Shown here: in pieces, positions 8,635-17,707 of the stretch
Position numbering within the stretch: the stretch's first letter is position 1
How the letters are laid out: the number at the start of each line of letters is the position of its first letter
NCBI GenBank assembly: GCA_944386545.1
Contig: CALXBK010000006.1
Coordinates: 1-64,000, forward strand
DNA: 64,000 bases
Direction: 5' to 3'
Source of the DNA: an uncultured Ruminiclostridium sp.
GTDB taxonomy: Bacteria; Bacillota; Clostridia; Oscillospirales; Ruminococcaceae
The notes under the pieces: model-generated
Seen by the model: the letters and a program-made list of their open reading frames with translations, nothing else
What the model was told of the DNA's origin: nothing
Database searches by the model: none
Program-made: the position numbers and the translations under genes

Positions 8635-8777
8635 TAACTTAGGCAAGATGTCCCCCGCCTCTAAGGCGGCGGGTTCCATATTCAGTTTCAGTTGGGGTTC
8701 AATCCGCAACTGAAACTGAATCGCAGCTTCGCTGCGGCTTGCCACGTTGAATGACGGGGCAAGCCCCTTATTGAAGG
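8635..8777 (+). repeat. 143-bp multi-hairpin repeat, copy 1
   Basis: It begins TATAACTTAGGCAAGATG and ends CCCCTTATTGAA. It contains four potential hairpins in order: CCGCCTCTAAGGCGG, a long CAGTTTCAGTTG/CAACTGAAACTG stem, CGCAGCTTCGCTGCG, and GGCTTGCC/GGCAAGCC. Other copies are at 16199, 26536, 27145, 46544 and 49169, with a degenerate one at 58919 and a fragment at 35440. There is no open reading frame. It may be a non-autonomous palindromic element. Confidence 0.9.
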
Positions 8778-8780
8778 ATA

Positions 8781-10973
8781 TTAATACTCATCCGAAGAAT
8801 AATCAATTATAGGACACACATTTCGCAAAATGCCGAAGAACTCCTCATAATCGGATTCAAGCACACCTGTAATCGTATTATCGTACATATTTATTGAATT
8901 CTCGTATAAACCCAGTTCAAAGGGATCAACCAGCTTAAGCATGGAACGCAGCTTATCCATCTCCTTGCTGTCGTAATTATCCTGAGACAGATATAATGTC
9001 AGCCAATCCGAATCATCCGGCGGTCCTACAATTCCAAGCTCAATTAAAGGGGTCGAATCAACCGTAAGTTCTATCAGCTCTTCTTCCGTAGCGCAGTAGT
9101 TGCTCTCATCGGACAGCAAACTTATAACCTCGTCGCAGCCTTCTCTTATTCTCAGGCGGTAACTGTCGGGATAACTGTAGCTACCGGGCAAACCGGGAAT
9201 TAATATCTCTGCATAAAGCTTGCCTGTGTTGTCATCCGAGAAATACTCGTTTTGCAGTGCCTGAAGGAGTTTCGGCGCAGTCTCGGCTTTAAGCCTATCG
9301 CCGAACAGCGTTCTGCCGTCCCTGTATACGGGTATACCCAATCTATTTCCATCTATTAGCACAAGGTATTCGGGATCAGTAAGAGCTTGTGAAATTTCCT
9401 CTCTGATATTCTCAGACGTTACAATTCTTTCGCCGTAACTTGTTATCTCGTTTATGAGCTCCGTATTGTCATTGCTTATCATGTAGCTCCATCGTTGATA
9501 ATTACCGTTTTTGAGCGTATAACCAAAAATAACCTCCATCCCCTCGGTAGAATTATTATTTACCCCGAACTCATTGCCTATGAGCTTTTTTTGCAGTTCA
9601 AGCAAAAGCTCTATTTCTTCTCTGTCATCAAGCTCAATATTATCATACGGCATTAAGTCATAGAAATAACCGTAGCTGCTCCTATTGCGAGCGGAAACTA
9701 TGTCATTGGCGGAAGGGATATCATGGTTGACGCCATAACCCTTTGTAGTGTGAGCCAACACCTGAAATACTACCGCAAACGCAATCACCGATACAAATCT
9801 CAATACGCTCAGAGCAGCTTGTCTGAGCTTCCTGCCAACGGCAAGCTCCATAAAGAAATAACCGGTGGCACAGAAAAGGCAGACAATTATAATAACGCTG
9901 ATATCGGATTCCGTAAACGCCATAATAATACCCGTGATAAAGCAGAGGGATATTACATGATACAGCATTCCGAACACAAAATGCACACCTGCCTTTTCCG
10001 CCTTTCTGTGCTTTGCAGCCGCAAAGGACAGAAAAAATAATCCGGCAAAGATAACAATAATTGCGGCGACAGTTGCAAAATCATAAATTACAAACAAATC
10101 ATTCATACTCTGCGTACTAAGCCGGAATAAAAAGATCTGCCCTGCCGAAATCAATGTGCCGAACGGGGCAATTGCCGTAAACGAGTAGCAGGCGGTGTTG
10201 CTGATACCGTTCACGGCGTAGCATTTGCTGAGCATAATGCCAAACAAAAGAGGAATTGCCGCTTCAAGCATAATTGAATATACAATCGCATCGCCCGTTC
10301 TGCCGCAGCAGTTGAACAAAAGCAGAGAAACAAGATACGCACCGAGCAACATTATAATTAACGTAATTCCGATAAATGCGGTGGTGCTCACCGTTTCAAA
10401 CAGATAGGCACGGCTGCTTGCAAAGCTGTAATCTACTTCGGACATTACACCGAATTCTCCAATGCTTTTGAGTACATCTAAATCCGCCACAGTCAGATTG
10501 ATATTGCAAAGCCAAAGTATAACACTGCCTATCAGCGTAAATATGACCGTCGGAAGCGCTAGTATAGTTGCGCCTGCCGAAAAATCAGCCATAAACCTCT
10601 GAGTTGAGGTAAGCGGCAGGCTTAAATACATATCAGCGTCGCTCTTGCTCGTGTTATAGGAAAACAGCTTTGCGCAAGCCGTAAAAATATTTACAAAAAG
10701 CACAATTGCAGAAATTATGATTACACTCACGCAGACAGGCTCGAAAGTATTCATCAGGAAAAACGAAGGGGTTTGTTCCGCAGCTGCCCTCATTGCGGCA
10801 GCCTTCATCTCATTTACCTCCACAATCTGGAGCAAAACCGCCACGGGTATGCAAAGCACACTAAAAATAATGCTGAGGATAAAGCTTACCTTGCAGCTTC
10901 TGAGCTTGTAAAAATAGTAGTCGGCAAAAAAGCTCTTTTTAACTCTTGCCTCAGTCAATTTTGCTGCTGTCAT
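8781..10973 (-). CDS. ABC-2-type transporter permease, large
   Basis: A membrane protein of about 730 residues. The first ~400 residues hold roughly ten hydrophobic segments of an ABC-2 exporter permease. The remaining ~330 form a mostly hydrophilic domain. The ATG at 10973 is preferred because GGAGG lies nine bases upstream, inside the end of the ATPase gene. An upstream ATG at 10994 lacks such a site. The gene overlaps the ATPase gene by 23 bases, indicating translational coupling. With the neighbouring GntR regulator it resembles the YtrA-controlled exporters of Firmicutes, which respond to cell-wall stress or export peptides. The substrate is unknown. Confidence 0.85.
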   Translation of the reverse strand: MTAAKLTEARVKKSFFADYYFYKLRSCKVSFILSIIFSVLCIPVAVLLQIVEVNEMKAAAMRAAAEQTPSFFLMNTFEPVCVSVIIISAIVLFVNIFTACAKLFSYNTSKSDADMYLSLPLTSTQRFMADFSAGATILALPTVIFTLIGSVILWLCNINLTVADLDVLKSIGEFGVMSEVDYSFASSRAYLFETVSTTAFIGITLIIMLLGAYLVSLLLFNCCGRTGDAIVYSIMLEAAIPLLFGIMLSKCYAVNGISNTACYSFTAIAPFGTLISAGQIFLFRLSTQSMNDLFVIYDFATVAAIIVIFAGLFFLSFAAAKHRKAEKAGVHFVFGMLYHVISLCFITGIIMAFTESDISVIIIVCLFCATGYFFMELAVGRKLRQAALSVLRFVSVIAFAVVFQVLAHTTKGYGVNHDIPSANDIVSARNRSSYGYFYDLMPYDNIELDDREEIELLLELQKKLIGNEFGVNNNSTEGMEVIFGYTLKNGNYQRWSYMISNDNTELINEITSYGERIVTSENIREEISQALTDPEYLVLIDGNRLGIPVYRDGRTLFGDRLKAETAPKLLQALQNEYFSDDNTGKLYAEILIPGLPGSYSYPDSYRLRIREGCDEVISLLSDESNYCATEEELIELTVDSTPLIELGIVGPPDDSDWLTLYLSQDNYDSKEMDKLRSMLKLVDPFELGLYENSINMYDNTITGVLESDYEEFFGILRNVCPIIDYSSDEY

Positions 10974-11844
10974 AGCCTTGTCCCTCCATTTCATATATGA
11001 ATATCTCCTCTAAGCTCAGAGGAATTATATCGCAGAATGCTGCGCCGCCGTCGATAAAGCGTCTGTGTATCTCATCGGCGTCGCCCTTTATTATAAGGGT
11101 AGAAACACTGCCGAGGACGGTTTCCTTGAGTATATCAAGTCCGAGTGCCTGACTGTCAAAGCCGTCGCCCACACAGGTCTGCACCTTGTGTATGTCGCCC
11201 TTCACGCTGTCAAGCTCTCTGCTGTAAATCAGCTTGCCCTTGTGAACTAGCCCCACGGTATCGCAAAAATCCTCTATTTCGTTCAGAGCGTGAGAGGACA
11301 TTACTACCGTCACACCGCTATCAGCCATCTCGTTTATAAGCATCTTTTTAACGATAAGACGCATTGTCGGGTCAAGGCCATCAAACGCCTCATCAAGCAG
11401 CAGATATTCCGTCGAGCAGGCAAGCGCACAGATAAATACCGCCTGCCGCTTCATGCCCTTTGAAAATTTTGAAAGCTCCTTATCCATCGGCAAGCCGATT
11501 GCAGAGTTCAGCTTTTCCAGCTTTTCCTGCGAAAAACCGGTATAGAAGGTTTTGCAGAAATCCGCCATGCCTTTCAGCGTCATGCGGTTATACTGCGAGG
11601 TATCGTCGCTTACGAAGAAAACTCTGCTTTTGAGCTTTACATTGTCGTAAACGCTCTCGCCGCCTATCGTTACATAGCCGCCGTCCTGCCTGTACACGCC
11701 GCTTAACAGTCTGAGCAATGTGGATTTGCCTGCACCGTTTGAGCCGAGAAGCCCGTATGCGCTCCCCTTTTCGATACTCAGTGTAAAATCGTCCAGCGCC
11801 TTAAAATCATTGAAGCTTTTGGTTACATTTACAAGCTTTATCAA
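10951..11844 (-). CDS. ABC transporter ATP-binding protein
   Basis: A 297-residue ABC ATPase with Walker A GSNGAGKST (about residue 35), signature SKGMKRQ, Walker B YLLLDEAFDGLD, and an H-loop in SSHALNEI. It is the energy subunit for the permease encoded immediately downstream. It follows the GntR regulator by 15 bases in one operon. The class (YtrB/BcrA-like) suggests export or membrane protection rather than nutrient uptake. Confidence 0.93.
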   Translation of the reverse strand: MIKLVNVTKSFNDFKALDDFTLSIEKGSAYGLLGSNGAGKSTLLRLLSGVYRQDGGYVTIGGESVYDNVKLKSRVFFVSDDTSQYNRMTLKGMADFCKTFYTGFSQEKLEKLNSAIGLPMDKELSKFSKGMKRQAVFICALACSTEYLLLDEAFDGLDPTMRLIVKKMLINEMADSGVTVVMSSHALNEIEDFCDTVGLVHKGKLIYSRELDSVKGDIHKVQTCVGDGFDSQALGLDILKETVLGSVSTLIIKGDADEIHRRFIDGGAAFCDIIPLSLEEIFIYEMEGQGYDSSKID

Positions 11845-11859
11845 GGTTATTCCCCCTTT

Positions 11860-12228
11860 TTATTCTTTGTCATTATCAAGAGTTTGTATTATGCCGTTTA
11901 GCTCGTCTGCGGTAAGTCCCGAGGACAGAGCCTTTTTTGCCGACTGCTTAAATTCTTCCCTTGCCTTTGCTAAAAGTGCGTCGTTATAATTGCCCCTTTC
12001 GCTGACATAACTGCCTTTTCCGGGCAAAGAATAGATAAGCCCCCGCTGTTCGAGATTTTGATAGGTCTTTTGCACCGTGTTGGGGTTTATCGTAAGCTGC
12101 CTTGCAACCTCACGCACCGCAGGCAGTTTTTCGTTTTCCTGCATTTCGCCGCTGATAATGAGCTGCGCTATGCAATCCTCAAGCTGTTGAGAAACAGGCG
12201 CGCCGCCCGTAAGTCTTAGCGAAAACAA
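11860..12228 (-). CDS. GntR-family (YtrA-type) transcriptional repressor
   Basis: A 122-residue regulator with an N-terminal GntR winged helix (about residues 10-75, with LPAVREVARQLTINPNTVQKTYQNLEQRGLIYSLPGKGSYV) and a short C-terminal helical dimerisation segment, as in the YtrA subfamily. The only plausible start is TTG at 12228 with GGGGG upstream. A nearby ATG is in another frame and stops at once. It heads the ABC transporter operon. A perfect 11-bp inverted repeat just downstream of the -10 box is the likely operator, so it probably represses its own operon until an inducer binds. Confidence 0.9.
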   Translation of the reverse strand: MFSLRLTGGAPVSQQLEDCIAQLIISGEMQENEKLPAVREVARQLTINPNTVQKTYQNLEQRGLIYSLPGKGSYVSERGNYNDALLAKAREEFKQSAKKALSSGLTADELNGIIQTLDNDKE

Positions 12229-12250
12229 TTCATCGCCCCCTTTTGTGTTT

Positions 12251-12279
12251 TAACTGTACTATTTATCTTAGTACAGTTA
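12251..12279. promoter_or_regulatory. GntR/YtrA-type operator
   Basis: TAACTGTACTA (12251-12261) and TAGTACAGTTA (12269-12279) are perfect 11-base inverted arms with a seven-base centre. The site begins directly after the -10 element, over the expected transcription start. The GTAC core fits operators of this regulator family. Confidence 0.8.
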
Positions 12280-12280
12280 G

Positions 12281-12309
12281 AGTATAGCATTATTTTACGC
12301 ATTTGTCAA
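12281..12309 (-). promoter_or_regulatory. Sigma-A promoter of the GntR-ABC operon
   Basis: On the minus strand TTGACA (12309-12304), 17 bases, TATACT (12286-12281). The -35 is perfect and the -10 matches at five of six bases. The operator lies immediately downstream. Confidence 0.8.
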
Positions 12310-12384
12310 TGCCTATTTTAAAAAATTTTCACTATCGGGGCAAATCGGCATATAATGGGGTATATTACATAAAGAGGTGATTAT

Positions 12385-14226
12385 ATGTGCGGAATTGCAG
12401 GCTGGACGGATTATTCGGGCTTCCGTCCCGAAACGGCGCAGGAGATAATGAAAGGCATGGCAAAGGAAATTACTCCGAGAGGACCTGACAGCGGGGGATA
12501 TTATTTTGCCGAGAACTGTGCGTTTGCCCACCGCAGGCTGTCGGTAATAGACCCCGCGGGCGGCGCACAGCCGATGAGCAGATTTGCGGGAGAGGAAAAG
12601 TACACCATAGTCTATAACGGCGAGCTTTATAACTCATCAGAGCTTAAAGAGGAGCTTTCGGCGCTCGGAATGAGATTTGAAACGGTGTGTGACACCGAGG
12701 TACTGCTTAACGCCTACATTGCGTGGGGGGACGGCTGTCTTGACAGGCTCAACGGAATTTACGCCTTTGCGGTATGGCAGGAAAAAGAAAAACGGCTTTT
12801 CTTAGCCCGTGACAGAATGGGCGTAAAGCCGCTGTTTTACTATGAATATACAGGAGGGATAATCTTTGCCTCGGAGATAAAGGCGCTGCTTGCCCACCCG
12901 AATATCCCTGCCGTTATTGACAGCGAGGGAATAGCGCAGATAATTCTGCTCGGTCCCGCAAGAAAGCCCGGAAGCGGAGTATTCAAGGGGATAAAGGAGT
13001 TAAAGCCCGCCGAGTGCGCTGTGTTTAATGAATACGGGCTTAAAAAGCGGAGCTACTGGGCGCTTAGGGCCATACCCCACAAGGAAACACCCGAAGAAAC
13101 CGAGGAGCATTTAAGCTATCTCATAAAGGACGCAATAAAGCGTCAGCTTGTCAGCGACGTGCCGCTGTGCACCTTTTTGTCGGGCGGTCTTGACAGCAGT
13201 ATAATCAGCGCCGTTGCCGCAAGAGAGTTTGAGCAAAACGGCAGACAGCTTACCACCTTTTCGGTGGATTATAAGGACAACGACAAGAATTTCAAGGCGG
13301 GAAAATTCCAGCCGGACGCAGACGCTCCGTGGATAAGGCAGATGTCGGCGTTTATCGGCTCGAAGCATATCAATACGGAGATTGACACCCCTGCGCTTAC
13401 CGAGGCACTGTACCCTGCCGTTGATGCGAGGGATTTACCGGGCATGGCTGATGTTGACAGCTCGCTGTACCTTTTTTGCAAGGAGGTAAGGCGGCATTTT
13501 ACCGTTGCGCTCAGCGGAGAATGTGCAGACGAGATTTTTGCGGGCTATCCGTGGTACCACGATGAGGAAATACTTTTCCGTCCCGGTTTTCCGTGGGCGC
13601 GCTCGACTTCCGAACGGGCGGCATTGATAAAAAGCGGCGTACTGGGATTTAATGCGGCGGATTATGTCAACGACTGCTGTAACGAAACCTTAAAGCTAAC
13701 GCAGTACCTCGACGCCGACGGCAAAAAGGACAGACGAATGAGGGAGATGTTTATGCTCAATGTCTACTGGTTCATGCAGTGTCTGCTTGACAGAAAGGAC
13801 AGAATGAGCATGGCGCACGGACTTGAGGTGAGAGTACCGTTCTGCGACCACCGTATTGCAAGCTATGCCTATAACATTCCCTGGAGCATGAAGTGTATCG
13901 GAGAGCGTGAAAAAGGACTTGTACGCAGAGCGATGACGGGACTGCTCCCGCATGACGTGCTGTGGCGCAAAAAATCCCCCTACCCCAAAACTCACAACCC
14001 CACCTATTTAAACGAGGTGCTTATGAGAGCGAGGGTAATGCTCCAAAGCACCGACTGCCGCATTACCGAAATACTGGATAAAAAGCGGCTTTGTGAGCTG
14101 TGCGAGGATTATGACAGCTTCAAAAACAACTGGTACGGTCAGCTTATGACAGCGCCGCAGATGTTCGCATATCTTCTCCAGACGGATTACTGGCTGAGAA
14201 AATACAATGTGAAAATTGAAAAATAG
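12385..14226 (+). CDS. asnB: Asparagine synthetase (glutamine-hydrolysing)
   Basis: Makes asparagine from aspartate, glutamine and ATP. The 613-residue protein begins MCGIAGW, so Cys2 is the class II glutaminase nucleophile after removal of the initiator. The N-terminal amidotransferase domain (about 2-200) includes RGPDSGGYY and the DRMGVKPL region. The synthetase domain has the ATP-binding SGGLDSS (about residue 267) and SGECADEIFAGYPWY. An AAAGAGGTG site precedes the ATG. It is divergent from the GntR operon and followed by a separately promoted membrane protein gene. The family also includes enzymes that amidate other substrates, but the motifs favour AsnB. Confidence 0.95.
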   Translation: MCGIAGWTDYSGFRPETAQEIMKGMAKEITPRGPDSGGYYFAENCAFAHRRLSVIDPAGGAQPMSRFAGEEKYTIVYNGELYNSSELKEELSALGMRFETVCDTEVLLNAYIAWGDGCLDRLNGIYAFAVWQEKEKRLFLARDRMGVKPLFYYEYTGGIIFASEIKALLAHPNIPAVIDSEGIAQIILLGPARKPGSGVFKGIKELKPAECAVFNEYGLKKRSYWALRAIPHKETPEETEEHLSYLIKDAIKRQLVSDVPLCTFLSGGLDSSIISAVAAREFEQNGRQLTTFSVDYKDNDKNFKAGKFQPDADAPWIRQMSAFIGSKHINTEIDTPALTEALYPAVDARDLPGMADVDSSLYLFCKEVRRHFTVALSGECADEIFAGYPWYHDEEILFRPGFPWARSTSERAALIKSGVLGFNAADYVNDCCNETLKLTQYLDADGKKDRRMREMFMLNVYWFMQCLLDRKDRMSMAHGLEVRVPFCDHRIASYAYNIPWSMKCIGEREKGLVRRAMTGLLPHDVLWRKKSPYPKTHNPTYLNEVLMRARVMLQSTDCRITEILDKKRLCELCEDYDSFKNNWYGQLMTAPQMFAYLLQTDYWLRKYNVKIEK

Positions 14227-14235
14227 GCGTATTTA

Positions 14236-14264
14236 TTGACATACAGCCGTAAAAATGCTACAAT
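14236..14264 (+). promoter_or_regulatory. Sigma-A promoter of the DUF2079 gene
   Basis: TTGACA (14236-14241), 17 bases, TACAAT (14259-14264), 34 bases before the start codon. Confidence 0.75.
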
Positions 14265-14297
14265 CATACAAGAAATAAACAAAGGGCAGGAATAACA

Positions 14298-16139
14298 ATG
14301 GCTGAAATTAAAACACAACTGAAAAATCTTGCCTTGCGCTTTAAAGCAGACAATCACGGTGCCGATTACCTTATGAGAGCTGTCAGCTCGTGGCTTGCCG
14401 CTGTGTGCGTGTGCTATCTTTTAAACGGCGGTATTTTTGACAAGAATTACGCTGTGCCGTTTACCCTTTTTATTACGGCTTTATTTGCGGCAGGAGCTTA
14501 TCTTGTTCTTTCTGCGCTGAGATTTATACCCAGAATAAAAGCCATGAGGACGGACGCCGCCGCATTGCTGTGCATTTCGGCGGCGTTCGCCATACTCTCC
14601 TGCCTTATGGGATTTTATAAAAACGGCAGTAACATAACCGTCTTTGCAGGCGTCGCTCCGTTTTTTGCGCTTGCGGTACGGTATACGACAGGAAAATACA
14701 GGCTTAAGCTGCCCGCCCTTGCGAAAAAGCTGTACATCGGCGTTATTATCCTGTCAGCCGTATTTATGCTGACGTTTACGGGAATAACGATGATTTACCG
14801 CTACTTTAACCTTTATACTCCCGCATTTGATTTCGGAATTTTTGCCCAAATGTTCGAGAATATGAAGGACGGCACGGGCGCAGTTACCACCCTTGAGCGA
14901 GGCTATACCCTGTCGCACTTTGCGGTGCATTTTTCTCCCGCATACTATCTGTTACTGCCCTTTTACATGATTTATCCGCACCCCGTTACCTTACAGCTTT
15001 TACAGGGAATTGTGGTCACAAGCGGAATTTTACCCGTATTCCTTATTGCAAGAAAATACGGCTTTTCAAAGCTTCACTGCTCGCTTATCTGCGCTGTATA
15101 CGCTTTATACCCCGCCATGACGGGCGCTTGCAGCTATGACATTCACGAAAACTGTATGCTCCCCGCACTGCTTTTGTGGACGATATACGGTATAGAAAAA
15201 GAAAAAACTGTTTTCGCCTGTATTTTCGCCTTTTTAACCCTCACGGTAAAGGAGGACGCGGCAGTATACATAGCGGTTATCGGACTGTATCTGCTGTTTT
15301 CGGACAGAAGCAAGAAAATCCGCATTACGGGTGCGGGTATGCTTTTAGGCGCGATAGCTTACTTTATCGGAGTCTGCGCTTATCTTGAGAGCTTCGGGCT
15401 TGGAGTTATGGACTGGCGGTATTCGCAGTATATCCCCGACGGCGGCGCAGGGCTGATGTCCGTAATAATGACATTCATTTCAAATCCCGCTTATGTGCTG
15501 TCAAACCTCTTTACGGGCGACAAGGCGGTGTTCGCCTTGCAGATGCTCGCTCCGCTCGGCTTTTTGCCGCTTGTAAGCAAAAAGATTTTCAGATATATTC
15601 TGCTTATTCCCTTTGTGCTTGTAAATCTCATGCCGGATTATCAGTATCAGCACTCATTATTCTTCCAGTATGTATTCGCAACAGGCACGCTTATGATATG
15701 GCTGTTCATAATGAATATGTCACAGCTTAAATACAACACGGCAAGAAGCATGACGGTCTTTTCGCTCGTTGCCTGCGGTATGATGTTCGTTTCAACCATG
15801 ACGGGGATGTTAAATAATTTTACCATACATGAAAGCGAAATTAAAGCCGCAACGATAGAATATCTTGAAGCTCTCCCCGAAAGCGAGGACGAAAGCATAA
15901 CGGCAAGCACATTCTTTACTCCCGCACTTTATAAGCAAAAGGAGCTGTACACGATAAGCGACAGTAAAACGCCAAACAGCGACAGCGCACCGCCTGCCGA
16001 TACGGTACTGCTTGACAGAAACAGCAGCTGCTTTGATATTAACTATGCTTATTATATCAATCTCGGAATGAAAGAAGTTCCGGTAGAGGGCGACGCTTCA
16101 AAGAGGATATGCAGACTGGAATTTGCAGACACTCAATAA
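14298..16139 (+). CDS. DUF2079 polytopic membrane protein (GT-C-like)
   Basis: A 613-residue protein with about twelve hydrophobic segments. It carries the DUF2079 pattern: FDFGIFAQMFENM followed by HFSPAYYLLLPFYMIYPHP, then DIHENCMLPALLL and KEDAAVY. The conserved acidic and His residues lie in extracytoplasmic loops, as in lipid-linked-sugar glycosyltransferases of the GT-C fold. The donor and acceptor are unknown. It has its own promoter and a GGGCAGGAATAACA ribosome site. Confidence 0.8.
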   Translation: MAEIKTQLKNLALRFKADNHGADYLMRAVSSWLAAVCVCYLLNGGIFDKNYAVPFTLFITALFAAGAYLVLSALRFIPRIKAMRTDAAALLCISAAFAILSCLMGFYKNGSNITVFAGVAPFFALAVRYTTGKYRLKLPALAKKLYIGVIILSAVFMLTFTGITMIYRYFNLYTPAFDFGIFAQMFENMKDGTGAVTTLERGYTLSHFAVHFSPAYYLLLPFYMIYPHPVTLQLLQGIVVTSGILPVFLIARKYGFSKLHCSLICAVYALYPAMTGACSYDIHENCMLPALLLWTIYGIEKEKTVFACIFAFLTLTVKEDAAVYIAVIGLYLLFSDRSKKIRITGAGMLLGAIAYFIGVCAYLESFGLGVMDWRYSQYIPDGGAGLMSVIMTFISNPAYVLSNLFTGDKAVFALQMLAPLGFLPLVSKKIFRYILLIPFVLVNLMPDYQYQHSLFFQYVFATGTLMIWLFIMNMSQLKYNTARSMTVFSLVACGMMFVSTMTGMLNNFTIHESEIKAATIEYLEALPESEDESITASTFFTPALYKQKELYTISDSKTPNSDSAPPADTVLLDRNSSCFDINYAYYINLGMKEVPVEGDASKRICRLEFADTQ

Positions 16140-16198
16140 AGCCGTTTATGCAAAGGTATGGCAGAAGGCTGTTTGCCTCTATGCCTCGGATTTAAAAA

Positions 16199-16338
16199 TA
16201 TAACTTAGGCAATATGTACCCCGCCTCTAAGGCGGGGGACATATTCAGTTTCAGTTGGGGTTCAATCCCCAACTGAAACTCAATCGCAGCTTCGCTGCGG
16301 CTTGCCGCGTTGAATGACGGGGCAAGCCCCTTATTGAA
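16199..16338 (+). repeat. 143-bp multi-hairpin repeat, copy 2
   Basis: A 140-base copy in the same orientation as copy 1, between the convergent ends of the DUF2079 and phenylacetate-CoA ligase genes. The first hairpin is CCCCGCCTCTAAGGCGGGG. It differs at scattered positions, with several hairpin arms preserved. Confidence 0.9.
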
Positions 16339-16372
16339 AGCCGCCGGGTTATTCTTGTTAATCCGACGGCTT
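16338..16372 (-). terminator. Hairpin after the phenylacetate-CoA ligase gene
   Basis: AAGCCGCCGG pairs with CCGACGGCTT (one mismatch), six bases past the stop codon on the minus strand. The T run after it is short (TTTCAAT). The repeat element begins directly beyond it. Confidence 0.55.
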
Positions 16373-16377
16373 GTAAT

Positions 16378-17682
16378 TTAGTTATTTTTATTTCTCAAAT
16401 CGACCACTCTCTTAGCCTTTCCGACAAAGCGTTCAAGCGATTTAGGCTCTACCAAAGTTACCTTGGTATCTATTCCAAGTACTGTCTTTAGGTTGTGATG
16501 TATGTGATTTTGCAAAGCGGAAAGGGAGGAAAGACTTTCAAGCACGGAAGCGTCCACCAACTCGCACTTTACCTCTAATCTGTCGCTGCTGCCCTCTCTT
16601 GTGACTACAAGCTGATAATGGGGAGCGACCTGAGGAACAGTCATAATTACGCTTTCAATCTGTGACGGGAATACATTTACGCCTCTTATTTTCAGCATAT
16701 CGTCGCTTCTGCCGGTGGGCTTGCTCATTCTTGCATGAGTTCTGCCGCACTCGCATTTTTCATAGGTGAGGGAGGTAATATCCTTTGTGCGGTAACGAAG
16801 CACAGGCAGAGCCTCCTTTGAAAGGGTGGTTATTACAAGCTCGCCGCTTTCGCCATTGGAGAGCACCTCTCCTGTCTCAGGGTTGATTATTTCGGGCAGG
16901 AAATGATCCTCGCTGAAGTGCATACCGCATCTTAAGTGACATTCTCCCGATACGCCGGGGCCTATAAGCTCGCTCATGCCGTAGTTGTCCGTTGCAAGCA
17001 GGTGCAGATAATCCTCAATCTGCACACGCATTTCGGGAGTACAGCCCTCAGAGCCGAAGAGTCCCAGACGCAGCTTAAGCTCATCTCTTGATATGCCCAT
17101 CTCTTCGGCAACCTCACCTATTCTGAGCGCATAAGAGGGGGTAGCCACAAGTGCGGTCGTGCCGAAATCCTTCATCAGCATTACCTGCTTTTCGGTGTTG
17201 CCCGATGAGCAGGGAATAACAGTTGCACCTATCTTTTCAAGCCCGTAATGAAGTCCGAGCGCACCCGTGAAAAGTCCGTATCCGAAAGAAATCTGAACAA
17301 TGTCATCGGCAGTTGCTCCTGCGGCGGTTACAAGTCTTGCAACACAGTCAGACCACATTTCAAGGTCGTTGTGTGTATATCCTACAACGGTGGGCTTGCC
17401 GGTTGTGCCGGAGGAAGCGTGAAGTCTTGTTATCTCCTTAAGCGGCTTTGCAAACATACCGAAGGGATAGTTGTCCCTGAAATCCGCCTTTGTAGTGTAA
17501 GGGATATAGCGTATATCGGAGAGAGTTCGGATTTTGGAGCAGTCAAAGCCCGCCTCATCGAATTTCTTTTTGTAAAGCGGAACATTGTCATAGCAATACT
17601 TTGTTATGTACTTGAGCTTTTCGAGCTGGAGCTTTTCAAGCTCTGCTCTGGGCATTGTTTCAATATCCTTCTGAAAAAACAT
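16378..17682 (-). CDS. paaK: Phenylacetate-CoA ligase family protein
   Basis: A 434-residue ANL-superfamily adenylate-forming enzyme. It shows the P-loop-like ASSGTTGKPTVVGYT (about residue 90), FGYGLFTGALGLHYG, DNYGMSELIGPG, YRTKDI and the C-terminal hinge GRSDDMLKIRGVNVFPSQIE. This matches PaaK throughout. PaaK activates phenylacetate to its CoA thioester. In gut anaerobes the homologue often handles aryl acids from amino-acid metabolism, so the exact acid is uncertain. It lies 25 bases after the GH43 gene, so it may be cotranscribed with it although the functions look unrelated. Confidence 0.88.
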   Translation of the reverse strand: MFFQKDIETMPRAELEKLQLEKLKYITKYCYDNVPLYKKKFDEAGFDCSKIRTLSDIRYIPYTTKADFRDNYPFGMFAKPLKEITRLHASSGTTGKPTVVGYTHNDLEMWSDCVARLVTAAGATADDIVQISFGYGLFTGALGLHYGLEKIGATVIPCSSGNTEKQVMLMKDFGTTALVATPSYALRIGEVAEEMGISRDELKLRLGLFGSEGCTPEMRVQIEDYLHLLATDNYGMSELIGPGVSGECHLRCGMHFSEDHFLPEIINPETGEVLSNGESGELVITTLSKEALPVLRYRTKDITSLTYEKCECGRTHARMSKPTGRSDDMLKIRGVNVFPSQIESVIMTVPQVAPHYQLVVTREGSSDRLEVKCELVDASVLESLSSLSALQNHIHHNLKTVLGIDTKVTLVEPKSLERFVGKAKRVVDLRNKNN

Positions 17683-17707
17683 CTTTGTTCATTCCCTTTC
17701 CTGAAAA

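Noticed and set aside
8557-8745. Small open frames across the 143-bp repeats
   Set aside because: They follow the palindromic sequence, differ between copies and lack ribosome sites.
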